NCBI GenBank assembly: GCA_030549775.1 | Contig: CM060174.1 | Coordinates: 28,028,117-28,092,116, forward strand | Origin: Tamarix chinensis | Taxonomy: Eukaryota > Streptophyta > Magnoliopsida > Caryophyllales > Tamaricaceae | Reading direction: 5' to 3' | DNA: 64,000 nucleotides | Made by a program: the position numbers and the translations under genes | Shown here: piece after piece, positions 1 through 11,765 of the stretch | How positions within the stretch are numbered: position 1 is the stretch's first letter | Layout of the letters: each line of letters starts with the position of its first letter | The notes under the pieces: model-generated | Told to the model about the DNA's origin: nothing | Databases searched by the model: none | The model's input: only the letters and a program-made list of their open reading frames with translations

Positions 1-534
1 GGTGTTCCTCCAAACCCAAGAGGCTTAAGACTTAAAGAAAATGTATATGTTAGAAGAGACCGGTCTATGGAAACTTTACAAAAAAAACATAAGAAGGTTA
101 GAGCAATCTATGGAGAATGTTCAAGGTTAAATGAGGGAGATTAGAGCATTGTTGAAGCAACTACTACATACTACAAATTTCCCAAAGCCACAAATAAGAA
201 ACAACCTGCCCCATGAAAATGAAGGGGTCATGCACATAGGAGATGGTTCAAGTGAGCTTAGTTCCTCCTCAAGTGATTCTTCTAATGAACCAAGGAGAAG
301 ATGACATGAAAGGAAGGACCATTTTCACGATGTAAGAGCTAAACTTTCAGAATTTGATGGCAGCTACAACCCTAAAGAGTTTCAAGAGTGGGAGTTGAGA
401 TGTTCTAGGATGTTTGAAGCATAATGTTATTCAGATGATAAGACATTTAATTTGGTTGTTTAAAGGCTTATGGGTCATGCTTCTCTTTGGTAGGAATACC
501 TTATACACCAAGGGAGGAAGATGGGAAAGGCTAA
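1..534 (+). pseudogene. Ty3/gypsy Gag relic, N-terminal part
   Basis: Decayed Gag of a Ty3/gypsy retrotransposon, truncated by the window edge. A frame from about 150 to 420 reads through a Ser/Asp/Glu-rich stretch and one stop into a capsid-like segment with KLSEFDGSYNPKEFQEW, followed by stops around HASLW, the usual start of the plant Gag (retrotrans_gag) domain. The gene is interrupted at 534 by a 788-bp solo LTR and resumes at 1323, where the Gag frame continues (SKM..LMEERF). It cannot make protein. Gag would form the cytoplasmic particle. Family identity is inferred from motif spacing only. Confidence 0.75.
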
Positions 535-670
535 TGATGTAGGAGCATCTCATAATAATATTTCACTAATTCATTTTTCTAAGTTAGGGGATCACAAAAC
601 ACTCTTAACTTGGATGAAATTAATTAGTTGAATATAAGAAACAAGTGGATGGTGGAGTAGGTGAAGAAAG

Positions 671-752
671 TCAGCCAAGTCAAATCAGTCAGCCAAGTCA
701 AATGAGTCAGCCAAGTTAAATCAGTCAGCAAAGTCAAATCAGTCAGCCAAGA
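671..752 (+). repeat. 18-bp tandem repeat in solo LTR
   Basis: Four full units and one partial unit of an 18-bp motif (TCAGCCAAGTCAAATCAG and close variants) lie upstream of the TATA box of the solo LTR. This position is typical of U3 enhancer repeats. The regulatory role is inferred. Confidence 0.8.
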
Positions 753-1012
753 AAGCATGGGAGATGATTGATTAGGTATGGGGGATGATTGAGTGACTTG
801 TAATTTTATTTATTACCTACTTTTAAGCATGTAAGGGGCTCCATGCTGTGGTATGGCTTTCAAAATACCACACATAGGCTGACCTCATTTTAGTTCTCAT
901 CCAACTAGTTGTTAGGTTGTATTAGATAATTAAATAGTAAAGAATGGTTGGAATGTAATTAGGTAGGTAAAGGGGATGGGTATAATGGAATTTTTATAAC
1001 CCTGGTTGCCAC

Positions 1013-1020
1013 TATAAATA
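1013..1020 (+). promoter_or_regulatory. TATA box of solo LTR
   Basis: TATAAATA lies mid-element, downstream of the 18-bp repeats, where an LTR core promoter is expected. Confidence 0.6.
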
Positions 1021-1322
1021 TGGGTAGCCTCAACACAATGCGAACACTACCCCCCTTGAATTATATATCAGATTTTTTAGCTCCCTTAAGCCCCCTCTAC
1101 AAAGTTGAGTGAAAACTTTGTTTTGAGTGAAAAATCTCATAACTTTTATCTCAAGTGTTGAAACATTGAGTGATAGTTGTCAGCATTTGCTCTTTGGTTA
1201 CCTTAGATCAAATATTATCATACTTCTCATCTCTTTTCTCTATTTTAACTTTTGGTGGTCAATTATCCCATAAGCCACCATCTTCCATTAAGCATGTGCC
1301 AACTTGTTTAGCATATGCATCA

Positions 1323-2124
1323 GCTAAGGTTCAAACTTGGTCCAAAATGAGTAAACTCATGGAGGAAAGGTTCTAACCATTATTCTACACAAAATATTTT
1401 TAAAATAAAATGACATATTTCAAGCAAGCATTGTAAAGCATAGAGGAGTACACCAAAGAGTTTGAAAAACTCATGATGAGGCTCAGGCTTGAGGAAATAG
1501 AAAATCATACCATGTTTGGGTTTAATGGAGGCCTAAGACATGATATTGCTAGGAAGATGGAGTTGCACTCATACTACACTTTGGATAAGACTTAACATTT
1601 AGCCACTAAAGTGGAGAAGCATAAGAAAACAAAGAATATCATAAGGCTAAATGATTACAAAGGAGATTCAACCACGTCAATTAAAGCTTCATCACCCTCA
1701 AAGTTCCCCCTTACACTCGAAAACTCTGATCTAAAGTGGAAAGGCAAATAGGTTAGGCACATCCAAGAAATCCAAGAGAATTCAAGTTTTTTAAATGTCA
1801 AAGGATGTGTCACTTCTAATTACAATGCCCTAACAAGAGGGTAATGACTCTCTTAGACCTTAAAGATTTGGAAAGAGAAAAATATCAAGAGGCACTAAGT
1901 CCAAACGAAGAAGAGATCATTGAAATTGATCTAAATCAAGGAAATGCCCTAATGATCTAAAAATGCCTCCATACAAAAGAAGGTATGCATGCTAATACTC
2001 AAAGAGAAAGTTTCTTCCACTCCAAGTGCACCATTTAAGGGGAGTTTTTTCCTTTTATCATTGATGGGGAAGTTGCACCATTGTAGCCTCAAAAACACTT
2101 TTTGAGAAGCTCCACCACCCCACC
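1323..2124 (+). pseudogene. Ty3/gypsy Gag C-terminus and start of protease, relic
   Basis: Continuation of the Gag relic. It reads SIEEYTKEFEKLMMRL (the conserved end of the Gag capsid domain), then a degraded CCHC zinc knuckle around 1786-1845 (C..CPNKR remains readable), then the start of the aspartic protease around 2035-2124, where FIIDG and, after a one-base shift, SCTIVAS mark the active-site region. Several stops and frameshifts are present. The frame is cut at 2124 by the element at 2125-12112 and resumes at 12113. Confidence 0.8.
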
Positions 2125-2226
2125 CGTAACACCCCCAAAATTCACTACTAAAAAATTTCGTTTTATTTAAAAGAAATTGCAGAAGCCAAAATATTAAACG
2201 GTGAATTTTGGAGATATTACCGCCAA

Positions 2227-2270
2227 ACTTAGTACCAGACCTGTTCACTCATACCGTTCCAATACCAAGT
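2227..2270 (-). promoter_or_regulatory. S1 hairpin of LTR A1
   Basis: Arms 2227-2234 and 2263-2270 pair over 8 bp with one G-U in the minus (sense) strand. The structure sits 102 bp from the 3' end of the LTR, the same place as in the other long LTRs here. Confidence 0.5.
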
Positions 2271-2543
2271 GCTAAGGCTAAAGAACAAAATATTAATTGC
2301 TACAAATTCAAACCATTATTAAATCATAGTTACGCAAATAAACACTTTATAAGAATAGATTCCACCAATGGTGGTTACAAGAACAAGAAATACATTTTAA
2401 CTAGAAAGTAAAAGCAAATGGAGAACCCTAAAAGTCCGGATAATCCTTATGCTATTTCATGTTGCCCACTTGAGTAGTACCTAAAAAAGACCTGCAAGGG
2501 ACACTGCCCATTGAATAGGCAGGGGCCCCATGAAGGGAACCCT

Positions 2544-2561
2544 TCAGTACTACGATACTGA
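2544..2561 (-). promoter_or_regulatory. S2 hairpin of LTR A1
   Basis: Arms TCAGTA (2544-2549) and TACTGA (2556-2561) lie next to a GAGTAACC box, 419 bp from the LTR 3' end. The same hairpin is found in A2, B, K and H. Confidence 0.5.
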
Positions 2562-2819
2562 GTAACCCTTTAAAATCACACTTAAAAGCAGGCCCGCAAT
2601 GTCACATATGATACAAGCTATATACATATATAACAAGATGTGTACATATAACATTCACATAATTAACAATCACATCAGATATCAATAGGTCGTTATGAAC
2701 AATCGATACTTTCGGGCCTTAAGCCATGTCATAGTGCAAAATCAATACATTCGGACCTTAAGCCACTAGTCCATCATTTTTTTCGATAAGTAGAATATTA
2801 TTACTAATTGAAAAGGAGA

Positions 2820-5800
2820 TTACAACTTTGCATTATAAGTAATGACATCCAACAGACCTAGCCACTGACCAAACTTTGCAGAAAGGACATGGTTGCTAAA
2901 TAATCTCGATACATGCATAAGAATACTTCTCATAAGGACACCTAGCTGTCTAGTTTTGTTCTGAAAAAGTCTAAGATTTCTTTCATGCCAAATAACAGCT
3001 ATATAAGAAACAAAAAGAGCTCCCAAGATATACTTCTTCTTATGTGCCTACCTTGTTCTAGTAAGTAGAGATTTAATCTCTTGATCCCATCCTAGAATAG
3101 GATCACTTCTTCCAGCTAAACTTCTAATAGTCTTCCAGATGATAGCAACAGCAAGACAGAAGAGAAAGAGATGATCCCTAGTCTCATCATGCTGTTGGCA
3201 GAAAATGCATTGAGTATCCACAGCCATGCCAATCTCCCTTAGCCTTGCTTTTGTCAAGAGTCGATTTCTGCATGTAAGCCAAGCAAGGAAACTTACCCTG
3301 GGAGTAGAAACAGGTCTCCAAATAAGGCTAGCCCAAATACATTTGTCCTGTGGAGTTCTAATGGCCTTATAGGTTGATTTAATAGTATACTCCTTTTGGT
3401 TTGCTGCACAGTTTAAGATGAACTCCTTCACAATTGTTCTGCTCTATAAAATCCTGAGAAAAAGCCATGAATTGTAAGATGATGGGCAAAAATCCCATAC
3501 AGTGGCTTGTTTAAAGTACACTGCATGTACCCATTTAACCCACAGTGTATCCTTCTTTGCAGCTATGTTCCAAAGCAGCTTACCCAAAGCACAATAATTC
3601 CACAACTGCAAATTTAATAGCCCAAGCCCGCCTTCCTGTTTTGGAGAACAAAGAGACTCCCAGGCTACCAATGCAGTTTTCTTCATCTGAACTTTACCCG
3701 ACCAGAGAAAAGTCCTACAAAGACTAATAAAATAGTTCAGCACTTTCCTTGGTAGGAGAATGATTTGACTAAAGTAAAGTTGTATACTGAATAACACTGA
3801 CTTAATGAGCTGAACTCTTCCAGCATAAGAAAGGAATAATGTACTCTAATGCCTTAACCTTGCAGAAATTTTATCCAATAGTGGCTGCAAATGATTAGCT
3901 GTAAGTCTTGCAGAGGATAAGGGTAACCCCAAGTAAGTGATTAGAAAATTTCCTGCAGTATACCCAAGAAGATGGAGAATACTTATCTGGTTCTCTGTTG
4001 ACACTCCTCCAAAGAAAACAGAACATTTGGTAGGGTTCACCATGAGCCCTGAAGTTGTAGCAAAATGAGTCAAAACTTCTTTGAGACAGATCACACTCTG
4101 CAGATTCCCTTTACAAAACAATAAAAGGTCATCTGCAAAGTTCAAATTTATGAGCTGAAGTCTTCTACTTCTTGGGTGAGCTTGAAACCTTGGATTTGTC
4201 CATAACTTCTTCAAATATTTTCTGAAATAATCCATGACCATCACAAAGAGATAGGGAGAGAGAGAATCCCCTTGCCTTAATCCTCTTTTACCAGGGAAAG
4301 GAGCAGCCAACACCCCATTAAAAGAAACAGAATAGGATACAGAAGTTACACATGCCATAATCCATTTCATAAAATGAGGTGGAAATCCATAAAGATTTAG
4401 AATTTTCTGCAGAAAATCCCAATTTACCATGTCATAAGCCTTCTTGAGATCTATTTTGATCATGCATCTAGGCGAAATGCCCTTGTGAGAATATTTCCTT
4501 ACTAATTCATGGGCTAGCAAAATATTTTTACCAATGCTTCTTCCTTTAATGAAGGCATTTTGAGAGGGATCAATAATTTGAGGCATAAGGGGTTGTAACC
4601 TCTAAACCATGCCCTTAGAAATGATCTTATACAACTCCCTCCATAGCAACATTAGCGCCCAACAGCTCTTGATAATACGAATTGAAGGCTTCATGAATTT
4701 GTGTTGCACCTCTGATCTCGTTATTATTGGAATCTAATAGCATGACCACTGTCTTCCTTTGCTGTCTCTCTTTTACCTTGGCATAAAAATATTTATGATT
4801 TGAATCACCACATGAAAGCCAATGGTTGGTAGCTTTTTACTTGTAAAAAAGTTCTTCACAGTGCAGCAAATGAAAGTAATTTTTTTCTTTTTCCTGCAAC
4901 AACAGTCTAGAGGTCTGTTCACCAGGATGAGTGAAACAATGAGTCTGGAAAAATGCCACTTCCTCTCTAGCTACCTTAACTCTGTGAGAAATGGAACCAT
5001 ATTTATCTCTATTAAAAGATTTCATGTCTTACTTAAGCAAGCTCAATCTTTTGGAGACTTTTAGCAGCAAATTGGCTCCATCTTGATCCTCCATATGTTA
5101 TGTACTATAAGTAAGAAGTCCTCAGATTCTGTCCAAAATTGAAAATTTTAAAAGGTTTTGGACTAGTCAAACAAGCAATATTAAGGTGAATAAGTACTAG
5201 ACTATGATCAGAAATAAGAGGACTTAAGAACTCAGCCATAGAATGTGGATAAGAAGTAAGCCATTAGAGGTTAACAAGAGCCCTATCCAGTTTACACAAC
5301 ACCTCCTCTTCTCCCTACCTATGACTGGACCAGGTGTAATGAAAACCCTGACTTTGTAAATCACATAAGTGTAACTCATGACAAAAATCTCTAAAATCTT
5401 GCACATCAGAGACATTTAGAGTCCTACCCTGGAACTTTTCAGACTCCTGTAAAACCACATTGAAATCCCCCATGAGCAGCCATGGTTCCTGCCCAGGTGA
5501 ATTCTCCTGCAACCACTACCATAAAGTTTGTCTTCCCCTACCAGAATTAAATGCATACACAAAAGCCACCCAAAAGCTTGAATTTGAGTGAACATTTGTA
5601 ACATGACATAAAATAGCCTTATCATGCACTCTATAAGGTCCCATCAACCAAACTGTAGGATTCCAAACAACCTATATTCTGCCATTAGGATGCTGAGAAT
5701 AATTAGTAAGAAAATGCCACCCATTATGGACTTTGTTAAGGATAGCAACTGAATTTGATTCTTTTACCCTAGTCTCCAATAAACCAAACAACTCCACTTT

Positions 5801-5893
5801 GTGTCTAGCACAAAATCTTTTGACTTCCTTATGCTTGGAAGTCTTATTGAGTCCTCTTACATTCCAAGCACTAATCATGACCATGAGGGTCAA
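2820..5893 (-). pseudogene. LINE ORF2 relic: AP endonuclease, reverse transcriptase, zf-RVT
   Basis: Minus-strand ORF2 fragments in the expected order. An AP-like endonuclease begins at 5893 (ISAWNVRGLNK) and continues to 5315 with the GDFN catalytic motif. The reverse transcriptase open frame, 4586-3846 (246 aa), carries KIDLKKAYD at residues 44-52, RGLRQGDSLSP at 101-111 and the catalytic NFADDLLLF box with FADD at 150-153. The thumb follows at 3797-3444, and a zf-RVT-type C-terminal Cys/His region at 3431-3048 (CIFCQQHDETRDHLF). A C-terminal WHERNLRLFQ segment lies at 3026-2820. At least four breaks separate these blocks, so the enzyme is not made intact. The role would be nicking and target-primed reverse transcription. 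Confidence 0.93.
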
Positions 5894-6009
5894 TGCTGGA
5901 AAACATTCCCCTATGATCTAATCCACCTCTGTTATGGGTTGGTCCTGAAATAACATCCATACATTCATGAGAGCCAGCCATATTTGCTCTGAGTCTAGTA
6001 ATTCTAGGT

Positions 6010-7459
6010 TCAAAAAAATGAACCTGTGTTCTGCAATGACTTTTTCTTCCTTGATGCGCTTCCTTCCATTATTCCATCTCCAGCAGCAATAAAGGTTGCA
6101 GGGCCTGCAGAAGTTATGATTTGTTCAACCAACTCAAAATGTGTCTTTTCCAGAGAACCTTCTTCAGTTGTATGACATGGAACTGCTCTAGCACCCTTTT
6201 CCTTTCCAGTGGCATGTGCAGTGGGTAATTGGCCAGGGACATTGAGTACATTGACTTGTGCTTGATCCTGCACATGAGTAGCATCAATAGGCCCTTTTCC
6301 TTTCCTGTTATCCCTAACTATTCTCCATTCTCCTTCTGTTGTAGAGCCTATATTATTCTCATGTTGCAGTTTCTTACACCTCCTTTGGTCATGACCAAAA
6401 CAGTCACAGAGAGGACAATAAAAAGGCTTCCAATCATACTCCACTTTTATTCAACCTCTATCCCCTCTGGATCAAGAATCATGAAAGACTCCAGCTATGG
6501 CTTTTTCACATCCACCTCTACCAATACCCTTGGATATGAGGCCCTATCTCGAGATGCTGTTATAGAATCAGTGCAGACAGGATTCCCTACAACACTTGCT
6601 AGTTTACTAAGTGATTTCATGGACCAAAACTCCAATGGTAGGTTAGGGAATTTAATCCAAAGAGGAAACACCTACAATTCATCTGGATTAAATTGCAATC
6701 TTCTATGCCATCTTTTTAAGACAAATGGTATATTGAAGAACATCCAATGCTGGCTAAGCACCCAAGCAACCTTCTCCTGAGATTGAAATTTAAACAGAAA
6801 AAAAAACCAGAAGAGTGCAAGATAACCTGAGGAGCCTGCATTGATTTCCATTATCTCAAGACAAAATTCTGCATCTGTGTGGAGGATGGAGTTTGCCCAT
6901 AAACAAAACCGATCAAAGTGTTTGCCCAAAGTGTTGCTTCAGAATCTACTTCCTCCCTGTCCAGTTTTACAATCACCCTCCCCTTTTAATATATGGGATT
7001 TTGAAAATCCAGAGGTTGTCCATGGCTAGGGATTCTGTTACCAAGTACCACATCTCTCCATGATGATCTTGGGGGTGATGCTGGTTGGAGTCTGTTCCAG
7101 ACTGACTCTCTGATATTGGACGTTGGCTGATCTCCTGCAATGGCAATCTCATCGGCCAGTGCGTCTACTGTTGTATTAGATACACCTACATGGGAAGGCC
7201 CTGGGGTAGATAGATTAATAGTATGTCCTCCCATTGTATTTTCCTGAAAATCAATAGGTGAAATTACATCGATCAGATCATTCTCCTCAGGGAGCATTTG
7301 AGCGCCACCTCCTACAACTAGGGTTTCTGGAGATTCTAAAATTTTTGTTCTAACCAAAACAAATTTGGTTCCATCCACACTTATGTCACTATCCTGATCC
7401 ATAGCAGCCAAAGTTCCTTGATTTCTAGTACTAGGGGAAGATCTCTTCTTCTTGGTCAT
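6010..7459 (-). pseudogene. LINE ORF1 relic with plant N-terminal domain and CCHC knuckle
   Basis: Starts at 7459 with MTKKKRSSPSTRNQG and stays open to 6986 (157 codons, low-complexity N-terminus ending in PLDFQNP). After a break, a DUF4283-like domain is read around 6929-6500 (KFQSQEKVAWVL, IPFVLKRW, then LWVQI and YPRVLVEVDV in neighbouring frames). A CCHC knuckle follows at about 6420-6380 (CPLCDCFGHDQRRC, spacing CX2CX4HX4C). The order DUF4283 then CCHC is that of plant L1 ORF1, an RNA-binding chaperone. Frameshifts make it non-functional. The plus-strand 183-aa frame at 6229-6780 is its antisense shadow. Confidence 0.87.
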
Positions 7460-7559
7460 GGTCGAAACTCTCTCAACCCTAGGAGAGAGGAGAGAGCAAA
7501 CCGACAGCCTTATACTACTAGTCCATCATTATTCATACAACTCTCATATTTTATATCCA

Positions 7560-7990
7560 TGTGAGTTCGGGAACCCCACCATTATAGCTGGTGGATCGGT
7601 CACTTATAGGGCAAAACGCTCCTGGCCACTATTATTCGCCGGTGGACTGGTCTGGCCCCGACTCAGATGGTATTCCACTATAAGTGATTAGTATTTTTTC
7701 ATAACTTTATTCACATACATAACTGGTTTTATTGAGCTCAGGACCCCCACTATTATTGCTGGTGGATCAGAATATATATCAACATCATCCAGGGCAACAC
7801 GCTCTTGGGCCACTATTATGCCCGGTGGATCGGTACTCATAATCACTTGCCAGGGCAACACGCTCCTGGGCCACTATTATATCCGGTGGATCGATACTCA
7901 TAATCACTTGCCAGGGCAACACGCTCCTGGGCCACTATTATAACCGGTGGATCGGTAATCAATATCATAATTCAATTGGGCCCGGCTCAT
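7560..7990 (-). repeat. CCACCGG/ATAATAGTGG box array in A1
   Basis: Six units of a box reading CCACTATTAT then 2-6 bases then CCGGTGGA on the plus strand. The last three (about 7801, 7861, 7921) form a regular array with a 61-bp period including an AGGGCAACACGCTCCTGG spacer. Each unit is an imperfect inverted repeat (CCAC...GTGG). The same box occurs in A2, F, H and I. Confidence 0.85.
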
Positions 7991-8080
7991 AATCTTTCAC
8001 TTTCATGATTAGTATTTTCCCTTTCTTTAATCAGCACAACAATTCCATTTATTTGCCTCGAATGGGAGATCAAGAACCCG

Positions 8081-8216
8081 GGACACAAAGGTACACCGGT
8101 CGTACCAGTGCATACAAGCTACTCAGTACCCTTCAACCATGAACCTAGGGACGCAAAGGTACCCTGGTCGTACTGGTGCATAAAGCTACTTAGTACCCTA
8201 CCGACAAGGACACCTA
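8081..8216 (-). repeat. 68-bp tandem duplication in A1
   Basis: Two 68-bp units (8081-8148, 8149-8216) each contain GGACACAAAGGTAC-like sequence followed by GGTCGTAC, GTGCATA and TACCCT. The pair is also present in A2 (about 17636-17760), so it predates both insertions. Confidence 0.8.
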
Positions 8217-8679
8217 ATCCATAAGTATGCATACCCCCTAACTAGGTCCGTAGAGCTAGATAGAGTAAGATATAGGGCCTGGCTGGGGCACAAAGGCACA
8301 CCAGCAAATACCAGAATAATCGTGGGCTAAACCACGTCTTTAGGGTAGCGACTCCTAAAGAGACACCATTTCCGATCTCGAGGTCTTTCACTTTAAGTAT
8401 TAGTATCTTAAATAAAGTGATCACGAAAAGCACAATAATCAGATACTTATTCGCTTTCAATCGTTCTGATATCATTAGTCATTTCTTATTTAGGTGGTTA
8501 TCCAAGATAACATAGAGAAATCATTAAGGTCATTATAATCTCATCTAATTCCAAATTAGGATTCATTCTCGTGATACTTACTAATTATAAAATAATCTTA
8601 CCTTACTAATCAATGTTATTTGAGTCATATTATAAAATTCAGCAATCACAACAATATGCCAGGTACAAATTACTCATTT

Positions 8680-9860
8680 ACCCCTTACTTATATAATTGC
8701 TAAGTCATCCATTCCTTACTTGACAAATTACCATATTACCCTTAAGGTTGTATAATTATCAAATTACCCCTTGCTCGGTTTATGTTATTAAGTTATCTCC
8801 TATGCTTTTTAGATCACCATTCACCCTTCATAATTGTTAACATTAACATATTTCCCTTTTTTGGTCGGTTAGATTACCAAATTACTCTTCTCCTTTGTTA
8901 TAATTACTAAATTGCCCTTGAGTTGGATAAATTACCAAATTACCCTCCTTCATTATCATGATTACTATTTTGCCCCTTTAGTTGGTTAAATAATTACTAA
9001 TTTACCCTTTAGTCATTTAAATTACCAAATTGCCCCTTTAGTTGGACAAATTACCAAATGACCCTTCTCCTTTATCATAATTACCATTTTACCCCTCTCA
9101 ATTATTATAATTGCCATTTTACCCTTTTCAATTATTATAAATCCCAAATTACCCTTCTTCATAATTACAATTATTAATTTACCCTTCTTCATAATTATAA
9201 TTACCAATTTACCCTTCTCCATATTTATAATTATTAATTTACCCTTCTCCATTTTTATAATTACTATATTGCCCTTCTCCATTATTAAAATTACCATAAT
9301 GCCCTTTTATTGATTAATTTACCAAATTACCCTTCTCTATTATCATAATTATCCAATTACCCTTTTATAACCATAATTTAATTACCAATTTATCCTTCGT
9401 CGTTATCATTATTACCAAGTTACCCCTTACTCCCAAGTTTGCCATAAATATCCTTTTAACTTACAAAATTACCCTTCTACCCTTACTTCCAAATTACCAT
9501 AATATCCTTTTATTTACAAAATTACCACAATACCCTTTTACTTATAAAATTACTATAACACCCCTTTTACTTTACAAATTACTATTTTACCCTTTTACAT
9601 CCAAAATTACCATTTTTATCTTTCCTTACAAAATTACCATTTTGCCCTTCTTTTCCAACATTATCATATTACCCTTTACTTCCAAAATTACCATAATACC
9701 CCTTTACTCATAAAATTTCATTTTCCCATTTACTTCTAAATTTACCATAATACCCCTGACTTCCAAAATTACCACAATACCCCTTTTTACTTGTAAAATT
9801 ATCATATTGCCCTTTTGCCTTCAAAATTACTACTTTACCCCCTTTATTATACCACTTTTA
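8680..9860 (-). repeat. ATTACC/CCCTT minisatellite in A1
   Basis: About 1.2 kb of degenerate tandem units, roughly 20-40 bp, built on AATTACCAAATTACCCTT with many variants. A minus-strand frame at 9297-9022 encodes a repetitive (I-I-M-E-K-G-K-L) peptide that is only the translated repeat, not a gene. The A2 copy has the same array at 18225-19075 with its own variants. Confidence 0.85.
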
Positions 9861-10559
9861 TTAAATGAGCATTACCACATGGAATAATAATATTAATACT
9901 CCATTAATAATATCCAACTCCACCAACCATTATATTTTAATATAATACTTATTATCACCCACACATATTAGGCCATAATCTAGCACAAGGAATATTACTA
10001 AAATGCCCCTAGGGCTCACAATAATAATATTCATGTATAAATGGTCACAATAATATAAAATAACATGGATAAGTACTTAGCACTTTCGTTAATAATCAAA
10101 CTCTTCCCTTAAACAACATTTCCACACATATCACATGAAAGAGCATACTTTCCTTTTTTATTAAAGAATACAAGCAAACATATAATTTATACTAACAACT
10201 ATATATCAAACATAATAATATATTAAAAATTCTAATGTGCAAACATACGTTTATCCATGCATTTAAGTGAGGTTTAATGATTACCTTAGATCCCACAAAA
10301 ATCAAATCTTACCAGTATTCCGGTTAAAGATTCAAGCTTTGATTAGTAAAACCAATACCTAAAAATAATACCAATATTTATTATATTAGAAATAAGAAAA
10401 TCAAACATAAGACTTTATGAATTTTACTTAAGGAAATAATTAACTTAAATATTATCATACCTTAAAATTTTTAATAAAAATGGCCAATAAATGCAGGAAC
10501 TCATGCTGCATATGCAGCATGAGCTGCAAGCAAAAATAAAAAGAGGAAAGGCTCGAAGA

Positions 10560-11765
10560 GGGGGTGATGGAAGGTAAAATGGCTATTTTCGGGTTGGGGT
10601 CTTTAGGCTAGAAAAGAAGATAGATGGGGGAGGTTTCAAGGCAACGGAATGGTGCAGGAGTGAAGAGGGGGTGTAGGTGGATGCTGGGAGATGGGCTATT
10701 GGCGGCCAAGAGTGGCGGTGATGGCGGCAGCGAGGCAGCGAAGATGGCTGCCGAGGTGGGTCGAGGTGGAGAGGCTGAGAAGGAAGGAAAAGAGAAGGGA
10801 AAAATGAAGGGGTCCAGGGGCTGGTTTCGGGAAAATAAGGTATGGGGTGGTAGAGGAGGTTGCAGGGAGGAGATTGGTGGTTTAGGTGGCGGTAGAGGTG
10901 GCCGGAAGGCGGCGGAAGGATGGGTTGCAGGTAGGCTGCCGAGAAGGGAGAAAAACAGGAAGAAAAAGAAGAGGGGAGGCAGAGGGAGTTGCGGGGTGGC
11001 TTGGACGGTGTTGGGGCGGTGCAGGGTAGTAGTAAAAGGGTGCAGAAGGTGGCGTAGGGGCTTGGTGTGGCGGTTGGTACGGCGGAGGCCGGGGCGTGCA
11101 AAAATAGGAGGGAAAATATGGAAGGAGAAGAAGGGAGAGAAGAGGGAGATTGAGGGGTAAGGAGCTCGAAAGAATGGGGCAGAAAATGGCTGAAGGGGAG
11201 AAGAAAAAGAAGAGGGAGAAGAGAGGGGGCAGGTGGCTGATTGGACGGCAGTGTCTAGGGTGGCAGGGTATCGTAAGGTGGCAGAGAGAGGTTGACGAAG
11301 AGGGGAAAGGGGAGCCATGCGGGATGGGGTGCATGGATGCCCAGTTTCTGACACAATGAAAAGAAAGGGCAGGAGAGAGAGAGAGAGAGAGAAGAAGGCA
11401 GGTGGTGGCAGTGGTTGCAGCAGACGGTGGCCAGCGTGCCCGAGGTGGTAGCACTGGCCGATGAAGACAGGTCGGGGAAGGCATTGGATGGGGCGTTGTT
11501 GGGTCGAGGCATAAGAAAGAAGAAGAAGGAAATAAGGGAGCAAGCCGGTCGGGGAAGGGGAAAAAAAGAGACTAGGTCGGCCGGTCTAGGGGAGAAAGGA
11601 AGGAGGAGAGGAGGAGGGCTGGGTCGGCTGTGCGTGTGGGGGGAAGAATGGGCCATCGGCCCGGCGCGTAGGGAGGGGAATGCAGACCAGACAGCCTGGC
11701 AGCTCAAAGCCAGGAAAAAAGGAAAAAGAAATAGGGAAAAGGAGAAAGAAAATAAAAAGTAGGAA
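10560..11765 (-). other. Pyrimidine-rich leader region of A1 (purine-rich on plus)
   Basis: Strongly strand-asymmetric segment, G/A-rich on plus and so C/T-rich in the sense strand of the LTR, with a short (GA)n at about 11370-11392. Several overlapping long open frames occur on both strands, all Pro/Ser/Leu-rich or Arg/Gly/Lys-rich. They are explained by composition and are not annotated as genes. No TATAAATA was found in this copy. Confidence 0.7.

Larger units (their letters stand above)
535..1322 (+). mobile_element. Solo LTR (788 bp), 5-bp TSD GCTAA
   Basis: The element begins TGATG and ends GCATCA (TG...CA) and is flanked by GCTAA at 530-534 and 1323-1327. Removing it rejoins the Gag frame, which proves the insertion. 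It has a TATAAATA box at 1013 and an 18-bp tandem repeat at 671-752 but no coding sequence. It is a solo LTR of unknown lineage (Ty1/copia or Ty3/gypsy). Orientation is inferred from the TATA box. Confidence 0.85.
2779..7516 (-). mobile_element. Near full-length L1-type plant LINE, 14-bp TSD
   Basis: A non-LTR retrotransposon of about 4.74 kb on the minus strand. It is bounded by a 14-bp target duplication, ACTAGTCCATCATT, at 2765-2778 and 7517-7530. The 3' end (low coordinates) finishes TTATCG followed by a short A run, as plant L1 elements do. The 5' end keeps about 57 bp of leader before the ORF1 start codon at 7459, so it is probably not 5'-truncated. ORF1 and ORF2 are both recognisable but broken by stops and frameshifts. 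It inserted into LTR A1 next to the CCACCGG box array; the aligned sibling at 17090-17150 shows the empty site. Confidence 0.93.

Noticed and set aside
6229..6780. 183-codon plus-strand frame
   Set aside because: Antisense to LINE ORF1 (DUF4283-like and CCHC region); the minus-strand reading has the recognisable domains.
7801..7980. Regular 61-bp repeats resembling a CRISPR array
   Set aside because: Only three units, spacers repeat as well as the boxes, no cas genes, plant context; it is an LTR tandem array.
8680..9860. CCCTT-rich repeats as interstitial telomere sequence
   Set aside because: Units are ATTACC/CCCTT of variable length; the plant telomere unit CCCTAAA is not seen in tandem.
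10583..11543. Overlapping Pro/Ser-rich and Arg/Gly-rich frames of 172-311 codons
   Set aside because: Low-complexity strand-asymmetric DNA gives open frames in several phases at once; the frames differ in A2 and A3.
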